Shown piece after piece: positions 34,301 to 47,171 of a stretch of 64,000 bases of DNA (position 1 is its first letter; every line of letters begins with the position of its first letter). Made by a program: the position numbers and the translations under genes. The DNA lies in assembly GCA_018105865.1 (NCBI GenBank), contig CM030862.1, forward strand, positions 13,372,374 through 13,436,373, read 5' to 3'. The notes beneath the pieces were generated by a model. The model saw only the letters and a list, made by a program, of their open reading frames with translations. It did no database searches and was not told the origin of the DNA. The DNA comes from Metaphire vulgaris. Lineage: Eukaryota > Annelida > Clitellata > Crassiclitellata > Megascolecidae.

Positions 34301-37297
34301 CTTAGCTGAGTCAAACCGTACTAGAATTGTCAATATGTTCTGTCTCAATTTTTTTCTAGAGCTTTCGAAATGCCACGAAAATGAAACAACACTATACAAA
34401 GTCTTTCAGAAATCTGCTCTCTGTCAAATGTCTAAAAAATCGAACGAGAGATAAGAAGGGCTTTAAGAGAGCTGGTTTCTTGTATGACAAGTTCTATAGA
34501 CCACAAAAATATTATATAATTAATGTCCTCTTTGACATTGGACAACGCATATATTAGTGCTACAGTAGGCTGATATGCAAAAGTCAGAAGAGTGATGAAA
34601 CAAATTAAAACCACATTTTCGTGTATCCCCAGCTTAGCTGAGTCAAACCGTACTAGAATTGTCAATATATTCTGCCTCAATTTTTTTCTAGAGCATTCGA
34701 AATACCCCTAAAAAATGGTGATCCATTTGAAACGACACTATAGGCCTACAAAGTCTTTCAGCATTCTGTTCTTTGTTAAATGTCTAAAAAATCGAACGAG
34801 AGATAAGAAGGGGTTTAAGAGAGCTGGTTTCTTGTATGACAAGTTCTATAGACCACAAAAATATTATATAATTAATGTCCTCTTTGACATCGGAAAATGC
34901 TTGTATTAGTGCTACAGTGGGCTGCTATGCAAAAGTCAGAAGAGTGATGAAACAAATTAAAACCACATTTTCGTGTATCCCCAGCTTAGCTGAGTCAAAC
35001 CGTACTAGAATTGTCAATATGTTCTGCCTCAATTTTTTTCTAGAGCTTTCGAAATGCCACGAAAATGAAACAACACTATACAAAGTCTTTCAGAAATCTG
35101 CTCTCTGTCAAATGTCTAAAAAATCGAACGAGAGATAAGAAGGGGTTTAAGAGATCTGGCTTCTTGTATGACAAGTTTTATAGACCACAAAAATATTATA
35201 TAATTGATAATCTGTTTTTTTACATTGGACAATGCATATATTAGACTATTAGTGCTACAGAAGGCTGATATGCAAAAGTCAGAAGAGTGATGAAACAAAT
35301 TAAAGCCACATTTTCGTGTATCCCCAGCCTAGCTGAGTCAAACCATACTAGAATTGTCAATATATTCTGCCTCAATTTTTTTCTAGAGCATTCGAAATAC
35401 CCCTAAAAAATGGTGATCCATTTGAAACGACACTATAGGCCTACAAAGTCTTTCAGCAATCTGTTCTTTGTTAAATGTCTAAAAAATCGAACGAGAGATA
35501 AGAAGGGGTTTAAGAGAGCTGGTTTCTTGTATGACAAGTTCTATAGACCACAAACATATTATATAATTGATAACCTGTTTGTCATTGGACAATGCATATA
35601 TTAGTGCTACAGTAGGCTGATATGCAAATGTCAGAAGAGTGATGAAACAAATTAAAACCACATTTTCGTGTATCCCCAGCTTAGCTGAGTCAAACCGTAC
35701 TAGAATTGTCAATATATTCTGTCTCAATTTTTTTCTAGAGCATTCGAAATGCCACGAAAATGAAACAACACTATACAAAGTCTTTCAGAAATCTGTTCTG
35801 TGTCAAATGTCTAAGAATTCGAACGAGAGATAAGAAGGGCTTTAAGAGAGCTGGTTTCTTGTATGACAAGTTCTATAGACCACAAAAATATTATATAATT
35901 AATGTCCTCTTTGACATAGGACATTGCATATATTAGTGCTAAGTAGGCTGATATGCAAAAGTCAGAAGAGTGATGAAACAAATTAAAACCACATTTTCGT
36001 GTATCCCCAGCTTAGCTGAGTCAAACCGTACTAGAATTGTCAATATATTCTGTCTCAATTTTTTTCTAGGGCATTCGAAATGTCCCGAAAAATGGTGATC
36101 CATTTGAAACGACACTATAGGCCTACAAAGTCTTTCAGCAATCTGTTCTTTGTTAAATGTCTAAAAAATCGAACGAGAGATAAGAAGGGCTTTAAGAGAG
36201 CTGGTTTCTTGTATGACTAGTTCTATAGACCACAAAAATATTATATAATTATTGTCCTCTTTGACATTGGACAATGCAAATCTTAGTGCTACAGTGGGCT
36301 GCTATGCAGAAGTCAGAAGAGTGATGAAACAAATTAAAACCACATTTTCGTGTATCCCCAGCTTAGCTCAGTCAAACCGTACTAGAATTGTCAATATATT
36401 CTGTCTCAATTTTTTTCTAGAGCATTCGAAATGCCCCGAGAAATGGTGATCCATTTGAAACGACACTATAGGCCTACAAAGTCTTTCAGCAATCTGTTCT
36501 TTCTTAAATGTCTAAAAAATCGAATGATAGATAAGAAGGGGTTTAAGAGAGCTGGTTTCTTGTATGACAAGTTCTATAGACCACAAAAATATTATATAAT
36601 TAATGTCCTCTTTGACATCGGACAATGCATATATTAGTGCTACAGTAGGCTGATATGCAAAAGTCAGAAGAGTGATGAAACAAATTAAAACCATATTTTG
36701 GAGTATCCCCAGCCTAGCTGAGTCAAACCGTACTAGAATTGTCAATTTATTCTGCCTCAATTTTATTCTAGAGCATTCGAAATGCCCCGAAAAATGGTGA
36801 TCCATTTGAAACAACACTATAGGCCTACAAAGTCTTTCAGCAATCTGTTCTTTGTTAAATGTCTAAAAAATCGAACGAGAGATAAGAAGGGGTTTAAGAG
36901 AGCTGGTTTCTTGTATGACAAGTTCTATAGACCACAAAAATATTATATAATTAATGTCCTCTTTGACATCGGAAATTGCATATATTAGTGCTACAGTGGG
37001 CTGCTATGCAAAAGTCAGAAGAGTGATGAAACAAATTAAAACCACATTTTCGTGTATCCCCAGCTTAGCTGAGTCAAACCGTACTAGAATTGTCAATATA
37101 TTCTGCCTCAATTTTATTCTAGAGCATTCGAAATGCCACGAAAAATGGTGATCCATTTGAAACGACACTATAGGCCTACAAAGTCTTTCAGCAATCTGTT
37201 CTTTGTTAAATATCTAAAAAATCGAACGAGAGATAAGAGGGGGTTTAAGAGAGCTGGTTTCTTGCATGACAAGTTCTATAGACCACAAAAATATTAG
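28330..37297. repeat. Satellite inside the transposon: ~26 units of two types (~351 and ~333 bp)
   Basis: The unit includes GACAATGCATATATTAGTGC, AGAAGAGTGATGAAACAAAT and CTTAGCTGAGTCAAACCGTA. Type A carries ATGGTGATCCATTTGAAACG; type B has a shortened AATGAAACAACACTATACAA instead. About 15 A and 11 B units are present, alternating A-B through most of the array, with A-A near 31.3-31.6 kb, B-B near 33.4-33.7 kb and four A units in a row at the right end. Recurrent 60-100-codon frames on both strands follow from the repeat and are not genes. Confidence 0.9.
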
Positions 37298-37324
37298 GCC
37301 TATATCTCGTGTCAGTGCACGGCG

Positions 37325-37707
37325 AGTAGAAAAAACGACTATTTTCGACACTTAATAAAGTTCTTAAAACCAAAAAGGCCATCACAATTTTTTTATCAGT
37401 TATTATTTGATATGTGATCTATGCAAAGTCACAAAAAAATTAGAAAAATATTTAACACTTTTTGCACCCTCATAGTTCAAATATTATTAGCATGTAAACA
37501 TCACGTTGCAGTCAGATTCGCGATATGACGTTCTGCGGGACTATTACAAAAAGGCACATAACTTTCAAACTACAGTGAATATTTCAGTAAAAATTGGTAT
37601 TTTCCCATCAAATAGATATATAAACATATGGTGAAAATTTCATGCAATTCTGAGATGGTAAGGTGGGGACGAATTCCCGTTTTGGTTGAGTTGACATGGA
37701 ATGACCC
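37325..37707 (-). repeat. Right terminal inverted repeat of the 12.1-kb transposon
   Basis: It is the reverse complement of 25611-25842 joined directly to 26165-26320, with scattered substitutions and a short difference near the outer end. It lacks the ~320-bp central piece present on the left. Confidence 0.85.
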
Positions 37708-40700
37708 TATAGCTACAGATCGATTTCAAGCACTATATTGAGCCATTGTCTTTAGCATTCTTCACTACATCGATATCAATCGCTATTGTAAACATAGACC
37801 ATCGCCTTATGTATTTAGAGCCCCTCCAGCATGACAACCGCCGTTGTTCCATAATGCTAATAATTAATGCACAGTATATGTGGAAATCAACCGCACATTT
37901 GAAAGTTATTTCGTCCTGTTATAGATCGAATTCAAGCACCATATTCAGCCACTATCTTTAGCATCCATTACTACATTGATATCAATCGCTATTGCAAGCA
38001 TGGGCCATCACCTTCTGCATTTAATACGACTCATCCGTGACAACCCTCGTTATTCCATAATGCTAATAATATATAGGATTTGTGAAAATTCAACGGCAGT
38101 TTTGAAACTTATTTCGTCCTGCTAGAGATCGATTTCAAGCACTATATTGAGCCATTGTCTTTAGCATTCTTCAATACATTGATATCAATCGCTATTGTAA
38201 ACATAGACCATCGCCTTATGTATTTAGAGCCCCTCCAGCATGACAACCGCCGTTGTTCCATAATGCTAATAATTAATGCACAGTATATGTGGAAATCAAC
38301 CGCACATTTGAAAGTTATTTCGTCCTGTTATAGATCGAATTCATGCACCATATTCAGCCACTATCTTTATCATCCATTACTACATTGATATCAATCGCTA
38401 TTGCAAACATGGGCCATCACCTTCTGCATTTAATACGACTCATATATGACAACCCTCGTTATTCCATAATGCTAATAATACATAGGATTTGTGAAAATTC
38501 AACGGCAGTTTTGAAACATTTCGTCCTGCTAGAGATCGATTTCAAGCACTATATTGAGCCATTGTCTTTAGCATTCTTCACTACATCGATATCAATCGCT
38601 ATTGTAAACATAGGCCCAAGGACGTAGCTAGACATAGGCTTGGGGGGCTTGAGCCCCTCCAAACATGAAGCTAGCCCATCCAAATGAATTCAAGCCCATA
38701 TGGTGTTGCGGGCTCAAAAGTTTTGTTGGTGCAGTTAGTGCAGTCTTGAGTGATCAGCACCCATGGCTGTTAGTGCTCTATTTCGAACTTGATAGAGCGA
38801 ATTGAGAAAGATATTATTGATTATTCTTGCAAAGGTAAAAGCAGTGAAGAATGAACAAGATGAAAATGTGGATTTTGTCGGAGAATTTCTTCAAATCGAT
38901 TAGATTTTTACATATCTAGGGCCTATATACCTTCTATTCAACAGACCTTCAATAGGCTTCTCTAACAGAGCGAATTAATTATAAAACTTGGTTTTGATGT
39001 CTATAAGACCTGTTGTATAGTGAACCATATATCTTAATACACGACTCTTCCCCCCTATCGCTCTACTAGCCATTCCACAAGATATTCGGCAGGACTTTCA
39101 TTTAGTTGATGTCCCTCGTTCCCGTACAGTCAATGGCATTAGTGTGCTGTATGAAGTGGCTGTAGGTGCTCTTATTTCGAACGCTGTAGATCGAAATTGA
39201 GAAAGATATTATTGATTATTCTTGCAAAGGTAAAAGCAGTGAAGAAGGAACAAGAGGAAAATGTGGATTTTATGGGAAAATTTCTTCAAATCGATTAGAT
39301 TTTTCGATATCAAGGCCCTATAAACCCTCTATATAGCTACAGATCGATTTCAAGCACTATATTGAGCCATTGTCTTTAGCATTCTTCACTACATCGATAT
39401 CAATCGCTATTGTAAACATAGGCCATCGCCTTATGTATTTAGAGCCCCTCCAGCATGACAACCGCCGTTGTTCCATAATGCTAATAATTAATGCACAGTA
39501 TATGTGGAAATCAACCGCACATTTGAAAGTTATTTCGTCCTGTTATAGATCGAATTCAAGCACCATATTCAGCCACTATCTTTAGCATCCATTACTACAT
39601 TGATATCAATCGCTATTGCAAGCATGGGCCATCACCTTCTGCATTTAATACGACTCATCCATGACAACCCTCGTTATTCCATAATGCTAATAATATATAG
39701 GATTTGTGAAAATTCAACGGCAGTTTTGAAACTTATTTCGTCCTGCTAGAGATCGATTTCAAGCACTATATTGAGCCATTGTCTTTAGCATTCTTCACTA
39801 CATCGATATCAATCGCTATTGTAAACATAGGCCATCGCCTTATGTATTTAGAGCCCCTCCAGCATGACAACCGCCGTTGTTCCATAATGCTAATAATTAA
39901 TGCACAGTATATGTGGAAATCAACCGCACATTTGAAAGTTATTTCGTCCTGTTATAGATCGAATTCAAGCACCATATTCAGCCACTATCTTTAGCATCCA
40001 TTACTACATTGATATCAATCGCTATTGCAAGCATGGGCCATCACCTTCTGCATTTAATACGACTCATCCATGACAACCCTCGTTATTCCATAATGCTAAT
40101 AATATATAGGATTTGTGAAAATTCAACGGCAGTTTTGAAACTTATTTCGTCCTGCTAGAGATCGATTTCAAGCACTATATTGAGCCATTGTCTTTAGCAT
40201 TCTTCACTACATCGATATCAATCGCTATTGTAAACATAGGCCCAAGGACGTAGCTAGGCATAGGCTTGGAAGGGGGGGCTTGAGCCCCTCCAAACATGAA
40301 GCTAGCCCACCCAAATGAATTCAAGCCCATATGGTGTTGCGGGCTCAAAAGTTTTGTTGGTGCAGTTAGTGCAGTCTTGAGTGATCAGCACCCATGGCTG
40401 TTAGTGCTCTATTTCGAACTTGATAGAGCGAAATTGAGAAAGATATTATTGATTATTCTTGCAAAGGTAAAAGCAGTTAAGAAGGAACAAGAGGAAAATG
40501 TGGATTTTGTCGGAGAATTTCTTCAAATCGATTACATTTTTACATATCTAGGGCCTATATACCTTCTATTCAACAGACCTTCAATAGGCTTCTCTAACAG
40601 AGCGAATTAATTATAAACCTTGGTTTTGATGTCTATAAGACCTGTTGTATAATGAACCAGATCTATTAATACACGACTCTTCCCCCCTATCGCTCTACTA

Positions 40701-43112
40701 GCCATTCCACAAGATATTCGGCAGGACTTTCATTTAGTTGATGTCCCTCGTTCCCGTACAGTCAATGGCATTAGTGTGCTGTATGAAGTGGCTGTAGGTG
40801 CTCTTATTTCGAACGCTGTAGATCGAAATTGAGAAAGATATTATTGATTATTCTTGCAAAGGTAAAAGCAGTGATGAAGGAACAAGAGGAAAATGTGGAT
40901 TTTGTCGGAGAATTTCTTCAAATCGATTAGATTTTTACACATCTAGGGCCTATATACCTTCTATTCAACAGACCTTCAATAGGCTTCTCTAACAGAGCGA
41001 ATTAATTATAAAACTTGGTTTTGATGTCTATAAGACCTGTTGTATAGTGAACCATATATCTTAATACACGACTCTTCCCCCCTATCGCTCTACTAGCCAT
41101 TCCACAAGATATTCGGCAGGACTTTCATTTAGTTGATGTCCCTCGTTCCCGTACAGTCAATGGCATTAGTGTGCTGTATGAAGTGGCTGTAGGTGCTCTT
41201 ATTTCGAAAGCTGTAGATCGAAATTGAGAAAGATATTATTGATTATTCTTGCAAAGGTAAAAGCAGTGAAGAAGGAACAAGAGGAAAATGTGGATTTTAT
41301 CGGAAAATTTCTTCAAATCGATTAGATTTTTCGATATCAAGGCCCTATAAACCCTCTATATAGCTACAGATCGATTTCAAGCACTATATTGAGCCATTGT
41401 CTTTAGCATTCTTCACTACATCGATATCAATCGCTATTGTAAACATAGACCATCGCCTTATGTATTTAGAGCCCCTCCAGCATGACAACCGCCGTTGTTC
41501 CATAATGCTAATAATTAATGCACAGTATATGTGAAATCAACCGCACATTTGAAAGTTATTTCGTCCTGTTATAGATCGAATTCAAGCACCATATTCAGCC
41601 ACTATCTTTATCATCCATTACTACATTGATATCAATCGCTATTGCAAACATGGGCCATCACCTTCTGCATTTAATACGACTCATCCATGACAACCCTCGT
41701 TATTCCATAATGCTAATAATACATAGGATTTGTGAAAATTCAACGGCAGTTTTGAAACTTATTTCGTCCTGCTAGAGATCGATTTCAAGCACTATATTGA
41801 GCCATTGTCTTTAGCATTCTTCACTACATCGATATCAATCGCTATTGTAAACATAGGCCCAAGGACGTAGCTAGACATAGGCTTGGGGGGCTTGAGCCCC
41901 TCCAAACATGAAGCTAGCCCATCCAAATGAATTCAAGCCCATATGGTGTTGCGGGCTCAAAAGTTTTGTTGGTGCAGTTAGTGCAGTCTTGAGTGATCAG
42001 CACCCATGGCTGTTAGTGCTCTATTTCGAACTTGATAGAGCGAAATTGAGAAAGATATTATTGATTATTCTTGCAAAGGTAAAAGCAGTGAAGAAGGAAC
42101 AAGAGGAAAATGTGGATTTTGTCGGAGAATGTCTTCAAATCGATTAGATTTTTACATATCTGGGGCCTATATACCTTCTATTCAACAGACCTTCAATAGG
42201 CTTCTCTAACAGAGCGAATTAATTATAAAACTTGGTTTTGATGTCTATAAGACCTGTTGTATAGTGAACCATATATCTTAATACACGACTCTTCCCCCCT
42301 ATCGCTCTACTAGCCATTCCACAAGATATTCGGCAGGACTTTCATTTAGTTGATGTCCTCGTTCCCGTACAGTCAATGGCATTAGTGTGCTGTATGAAGT
42401 GGCTGTAGGTGCTCTTATTTCGAACGCTGTAGATCGAAATTGAGAAAGATATTATTGATTATTCTTGCAAAGGTAAAAGCAGTGAAGAAGGAACAAGAGG
42501 AAAATGTGGATTTTATCGGAAAATTTCTTCAAATCGATTAGATTTTTTCGATATCAAGGCCCTATAAACCCTCTATATAGCTACAGATCGATTTCAAGCA
42601 CTATATTGAGCCATTGTCTTTAGCATTCTTCACTACATCGATATCAATCGCTATTGTAAACATAGGCCATCGCCTTATGTATTTAGAGCCCCTCCAGCAT
42701 GACAACCGCCGTTGTTCCATAATGCTAATAATTAATGCACAGTATATGTGGAAATCAACCGCACATTTGAAAGTTATTTCGTCCTGTTATAGATCGAATT
42801 CAAGCACCATATTCAGCCACTATCTTTAGCATCCATTACTACATTGATATCAATCGCTATTGCAAGCATGGGCCATCACCTTCTGCATTTAATACGACTC
42901 ATCCATGACAACCCTCGTTATTCCATAATGCTAATAATATATAGGATTTGTGAAAATTCAACGGCAGTTTTGAAACTTATTTCGTCCTGCTAGAGATCGA
43001 TTTCAAGCACTATATTGAGCCAATGTCTTTAGCATTCTTCACTACATCGATATCAATCGCTAGTGTAAACATAGGCCATCGCCTTCTGCATTTAAAACGG
43101 CTCTTCCATGAC
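37708..43112. repeat. Higher-order satellite array, right part
   Basis: Same units as on the left of the transposon, resuming exactly where the left array stopped (TATAGCTACAGATCG). The AACATGAAGCTAGCCC landmark recurs at about 38665, 40294 and 41907. The first spacing is 1.63 kb because one unit has an extra pair of 204-bp subunits; the second is 1.61 kb because a ~400-bp module is duplicated near 40.4-41.3 kb. The array fades out after CATCGCCTTCTGCATTTAAA near 43110. Confidence 0.9.
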
Positions 43113-43501
43113 ACTCAACCAGAGGTTTCGTTGAGCACAATGACGAACCTGGAACCGATTGTGCACTGTGTGCAGTGTTATGTTAAGATACAGAGCCTGG
43201 CAATACTGGCAATAAAGATGGCATCATTGCATTGATAACGAAATGCATTCCCAACATTATATTATTTTCTATTTGTTATTGTTGTGTCTCTATTCTATGG
43301 GGCATTAAGGCATTTTAACGTAAAGTGTTAACGAAAATTACTATAGGCCTAGTTACTAAAAACTAAGACCAGAAAATAAATTATGAACTTTTTGTAACTT
43401 TAAAAAATTTCATATTCATATCTGTTTCATATGTAAAAAGTGTCATCTGAAAAGTTTTGAAAGTTTTTGAAAATCAGAAATTTTTTGTTTTTTGCAAAAC
43501 C

Positions 43502-43545
<44 letters not shown>

Positions 43546-43899
43546 TATGGTTATCTAGCCTTGACTTTAAGTGGAATCTTTTGACCTATCTATTAAATCC
43601 CTCTTGCTCTCCATTCTAGTTGAATGTGCATGCCTCAGAGGTTTTTCTAAAGTCCGTTGTTATGACTACCTATCGACAAATCTTTGCATTAGCTAGACAG
43701 TACTGGATGACTGGATGCAGTGGCCCAGCCAGGTTATAATTATCGACAATAATTTCGGGTTAATAAGTATCCCTAGAGCAAAAGAGCTTGTCAAAGGGGA
43801 CTCGAGGAGTTCTTTGCACATTCACGTTTTATTCTATTCCATTACGCCACCTACTTCGTACGGTCGTACCTCCTAAAATTTATCAACGGTTTTGCGCAA
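43113..43899. other. Spacer with a (TA)n run
   Basis: AT-rich sequence with no supported gene; (TA)n occupies 43504-43542. The sequence left of the run ends TTTTTTGCAAAACCTTAA, an inverted likeness of the phrase right of the TA run at 20.93 kb. Confidence 0.5.
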
Positions 43900-44287
43900 A
43901 TCCAACGACCGGTCCCAGCCATATTAGGAAGCCCGGTCCGTACTGCGCCATAGCCATCCTGTCACTGCGGATAGCCTTTTCCGCACTGCGGAGAGCCATC
44001 CACACACTGCGGCGCTTAGGCCTATAGGCAAACAGAGGGGTCATCCACATTGACGCTTTAGTAGTACTATTGCTATAGTAGGCTATAGAAGAGTAATGAA
44101 ACGAATTCAATCCACATTTTCTTGTGTCCCCATCTCATAGGTTAAGGGCAGCATGGAGAACTGTTTATAAAAAGCGCACTGCGCCTTGAAAAAAGAGCAC
44201 TGCGACTTAAGCATGGATCACTACTACTACGACTTTTTCTAGCACTACTATTACTACTACTACTTCTACTACTACTACTACTACTAC

Positions 44288-44328
<41 letters not shown>

Positions 44329-45490
44329 TAAAAATAATAATAGTATTAATAATAATTTGGTTTGAATGTCGCCTAGGCAGCATGGAGCACTGCTAAAAAA
44401 AGCACACTGCGCTTTAAAAAAGAGCACGGCGTCCTAAGCACGGATCACTACTAATAGCACATTTTCTAGCACTAATAATACTACTGTTACAACAACAACA
44501 ACTGCTACTACTACTGCTACAACTACTAATACTACTACTCCATGTCGTTAAAACCGTACGGATAGCCATTTCCGCACTGCGGAGATCCATCCACACACTG
44601 CGGCGGTTAGGCCTATTGGCAAACAGTATCTTCAATCCCGATATTCTGATGAAATTCAACAGACTCTAACAGAGGGGTCATCCACATTGACCCCTTAGAA
44701 GTACTAAGGGCAGCATTGAGAACTGTTTAAAAAAAGCACACTCCGCCTTGAAAAAAGAGCTCTGCGACTTAAGCATGGATCACTACTACTACGACTTTTT
44801 CTAGCACTACTATTACAACAACAACTACTACTACTGCTACTACTGCTGCTGCTGCTGCTACTACTACTACTACTAACAATAATAATAATAATAATAGTAT
44901 TAATAATAATTCAGTTTGAAAGTCGCCTAGGGCAGCATGGCGCACTGCTAAAAAAAACCACTGCGCCTTTAAAAAAGAGCACTGCCCCCTAAGCACGGAT
45001 CACTACTAATAGCACTTTTTTTAGCACTACTAATACTACTATTACAACAACAACTATTACTACTACTACTACAACTACTACTACTACTACTACTACTACT
45101 CCATGGCGTTAAACCGTACGGCGCCATAGCCATACTGTCACTGCGGATAGCCATTTCCGCACTGCGGCGGTTAGGCCTATAGGCAAACAGTATCTTCAAT
45201 CCCGATATTCTGATGAAATTCAACAGACTCTAACAGAGGGGTCATCCACATTGACGCCTTAGAAGTACTATTCCTATAGTAGGCTATAGAAGAGTAATGA
45301 AACAAATTCAATCCACATTTTCTTGTGTCCCCATCTCATAGGTTAAGGGCAGCATGGAGAACTGTTTAAAAAAAGCACACTGCGCCTTGAAAAAAGAGCA
45401 CTGCGACTTAAGCATGGATCACTACTACTACGACTTTTTCTAGCACTACTATTACAACAACTACTACTACTACTACTACTACTGCTGCTG

Positions 45491-45558
<68 letters not shown>

Positions 45559-46570
45559 TCGGTTTGAAAGTCGCCGGGGGCAGCATGGAGCACTGCTAAA
45601 AAAAGCGCACTGCGCTTTAAAAAAAGAGCACTGCACCCCAAGCACGGATCACTACTAATAGCACATTTTCTAGCACTACTAATACTACTATTACAACAAC
45701 AACAACAACAACTACTACTACAACTACTACTACTACTACTACGTTAAACCGTACGGCGCCATAGCCATACTCTCACTGTGGATAGCCATTTCCGCACTGC
45801 GGCGATTAGGCCTATAGACAAACAGTATCTTCAATCCCGATATTCTGATGAAATTCAACAGACTCTAACAGAGGGGTCATCCACATTGACGCTTTAGTAG
45901 TACTATTGCTATAGTAGGCTATAGAAGAGTAATGAAACGAATTCAATCCACATTTTCTTGTGTCCCCATCTCAAAGGTTTAGGGCAGCATGGAGAACTGT
46001 TTAAAAAAAGCGCACTGCGCCTTGAAAAAAGAGCACTGCGACAAGCATGGATCACCACTACTACGACTTTTTCTAGCACTACTATTACAACAACTACTAC
46101 TACTACTGTTACTACTACTGCTGCTGGTGCTACTAATACTACTACTACTACTAATAATAATAATAATAGTAGTAGTATTAATAATAATTCGGTTTGAAAG
46201 TCGCCTAGGGCAGCATGGAGCACTGCTAAAAAAAGCGCACTGCGCTTTAAAAAAAGAGCACTGCGCCCTAAGCACGGATCACTACTAATAGCACATTTTC
46301 TAGCACTACTAATACTACTATTACAACAACTACTACTACTACTACAACTACTACTACTACTACTACTACGTTAAACCGTACGGCGCCATAGCCATCCTCT
46401 CACTGCGGATAGCCATTTCCGCACTGCGGAGATCCATCCACACACTGCGGCGATTAGGCCTATTGGCAAACAGTATCTTCAATCCCGATATTCTGATGAA
46501 ATTCAACAGACTCTAACAGAGGGTCATCCACTAAGCACGGATCACTACTAATAGCACATTTTTTAGCACT
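43900..46570. repeat. Four ~0.55-0.65-kb tandem repeats containing CTA and AAT microsatellites
   Basis: The landmark GGCAGCATNGAGAACTGTTT occurs at about 44148, 44703, 45347 and 45983. Each unit holds paired half-units (CACTGCGCCTTGAAAAAAGA / CACTGCGCTTTAAAAAAGAG), a (CTA)n stretch, an (AAT)n stretch, a CACTGCGGATAGCC segment and, in several units, a ~60-bp piece related to the 345-bp satellite. Long frames rich in Ser, Thr or Leu come from the microsatellites. Confidence 0.85.
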
Positions 46571-46939
46571 ACTAAGGAACTTAGAAGCTTAGGAAATTGG
46601 GAACTTAGGAACTTAGGAATTTAACCCTAACTCAACTGGAGTCAACGGGGTCTGGAACAGCAAATTAGAAACTGGGTCTGGGTGTCCGGAGTTTAACCAT
46701 CAGAAAATTATTTTAACATTTGAAACGCCCATGAGTTTTATTAAGTATTTTACAGACCCAAAATAAACCCTTCAAAGTGCCGCTTTTTGTACCCAATCGC
46801 AATGGCATGACATAAAGTAGCAGGGACCTTTTTAAGAAGAATTTATCGCTTTCCACCTTTATCCCTTCCCCTCTCATTATTTATGAGACCCGGGGATGTA
46901 ACCCCTGGGAAATTGTTGAAATTATAGATGATGGCAGGA

Positions 46940-47171
46940 AAATTTACGGGAGGTCATAAATTTATATCTTAGGTCATAAATTTATCAAGAAACAAGTTTG
47001 AGGTAGGTCATAACATTATATCCTACCCATCTACACATATAGCCTTACTTTGGCCGAGACTGAAATGTTAGGTAGGTCATAAATTTATATCCTAGGTCAT
47101 AAATTTATATCCTACCCATCTACATCTTTGGTCATGACTCTGATATTCAAGGTAGGCCATAAATTTATACC
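46940..47171. repeat. AGGTCATAAATTTATATCCTA tandem motif (left of the LTR element)
   Basis: About seven imperfect copies of GGTCATAAATTTATATCC, some followed by TACCCATCTACAT. The LTR element is inserted within this tract, which continues beyond its other end at 54387. Confidence 0.85.

Larger units (their letters stand above)
25611..37707. mobile_element. 12.1-kb DNA transposon with long inverted repeats, inserted in the satellite
   Basis: The element starts GGGTCATTCCGTGTCAACTC and ends with the inverted counterpart (GAGTTGACATGGAATGACCC). Both sides are flanked by TATA (25607-25610 and 37708-37711). The uninterrupted site CTCTATATAGCTACAG is present in neighbouring satellite units, for example near 23160 and 39330, so the insertion and its 4-bp duplication are directly visible. 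Inside are long inverted terminal regions, a broken coding region (26872-28140), a nested Helitron (27173-27680) and a ~9-kb satellite (28330-37297). No intact transposase is present, so the copy was mobilised in trans or has decayed. The superfamily cannot be named from these data. Confidence 0.85.

Noticed and set aside
28322..37151. Dozens of 60-136-codon frames on both strands
   Set aside because: They recur with the satellite period, start and stop at the same unit positions, and show no coding-type conservation.
21985..43235. Repeated 70-104-codon frames in the 1.22-kb satellite
   Set aside because: They are simple by-products of the tandem unit, and substitutions between units do not favour silent sites by eye.
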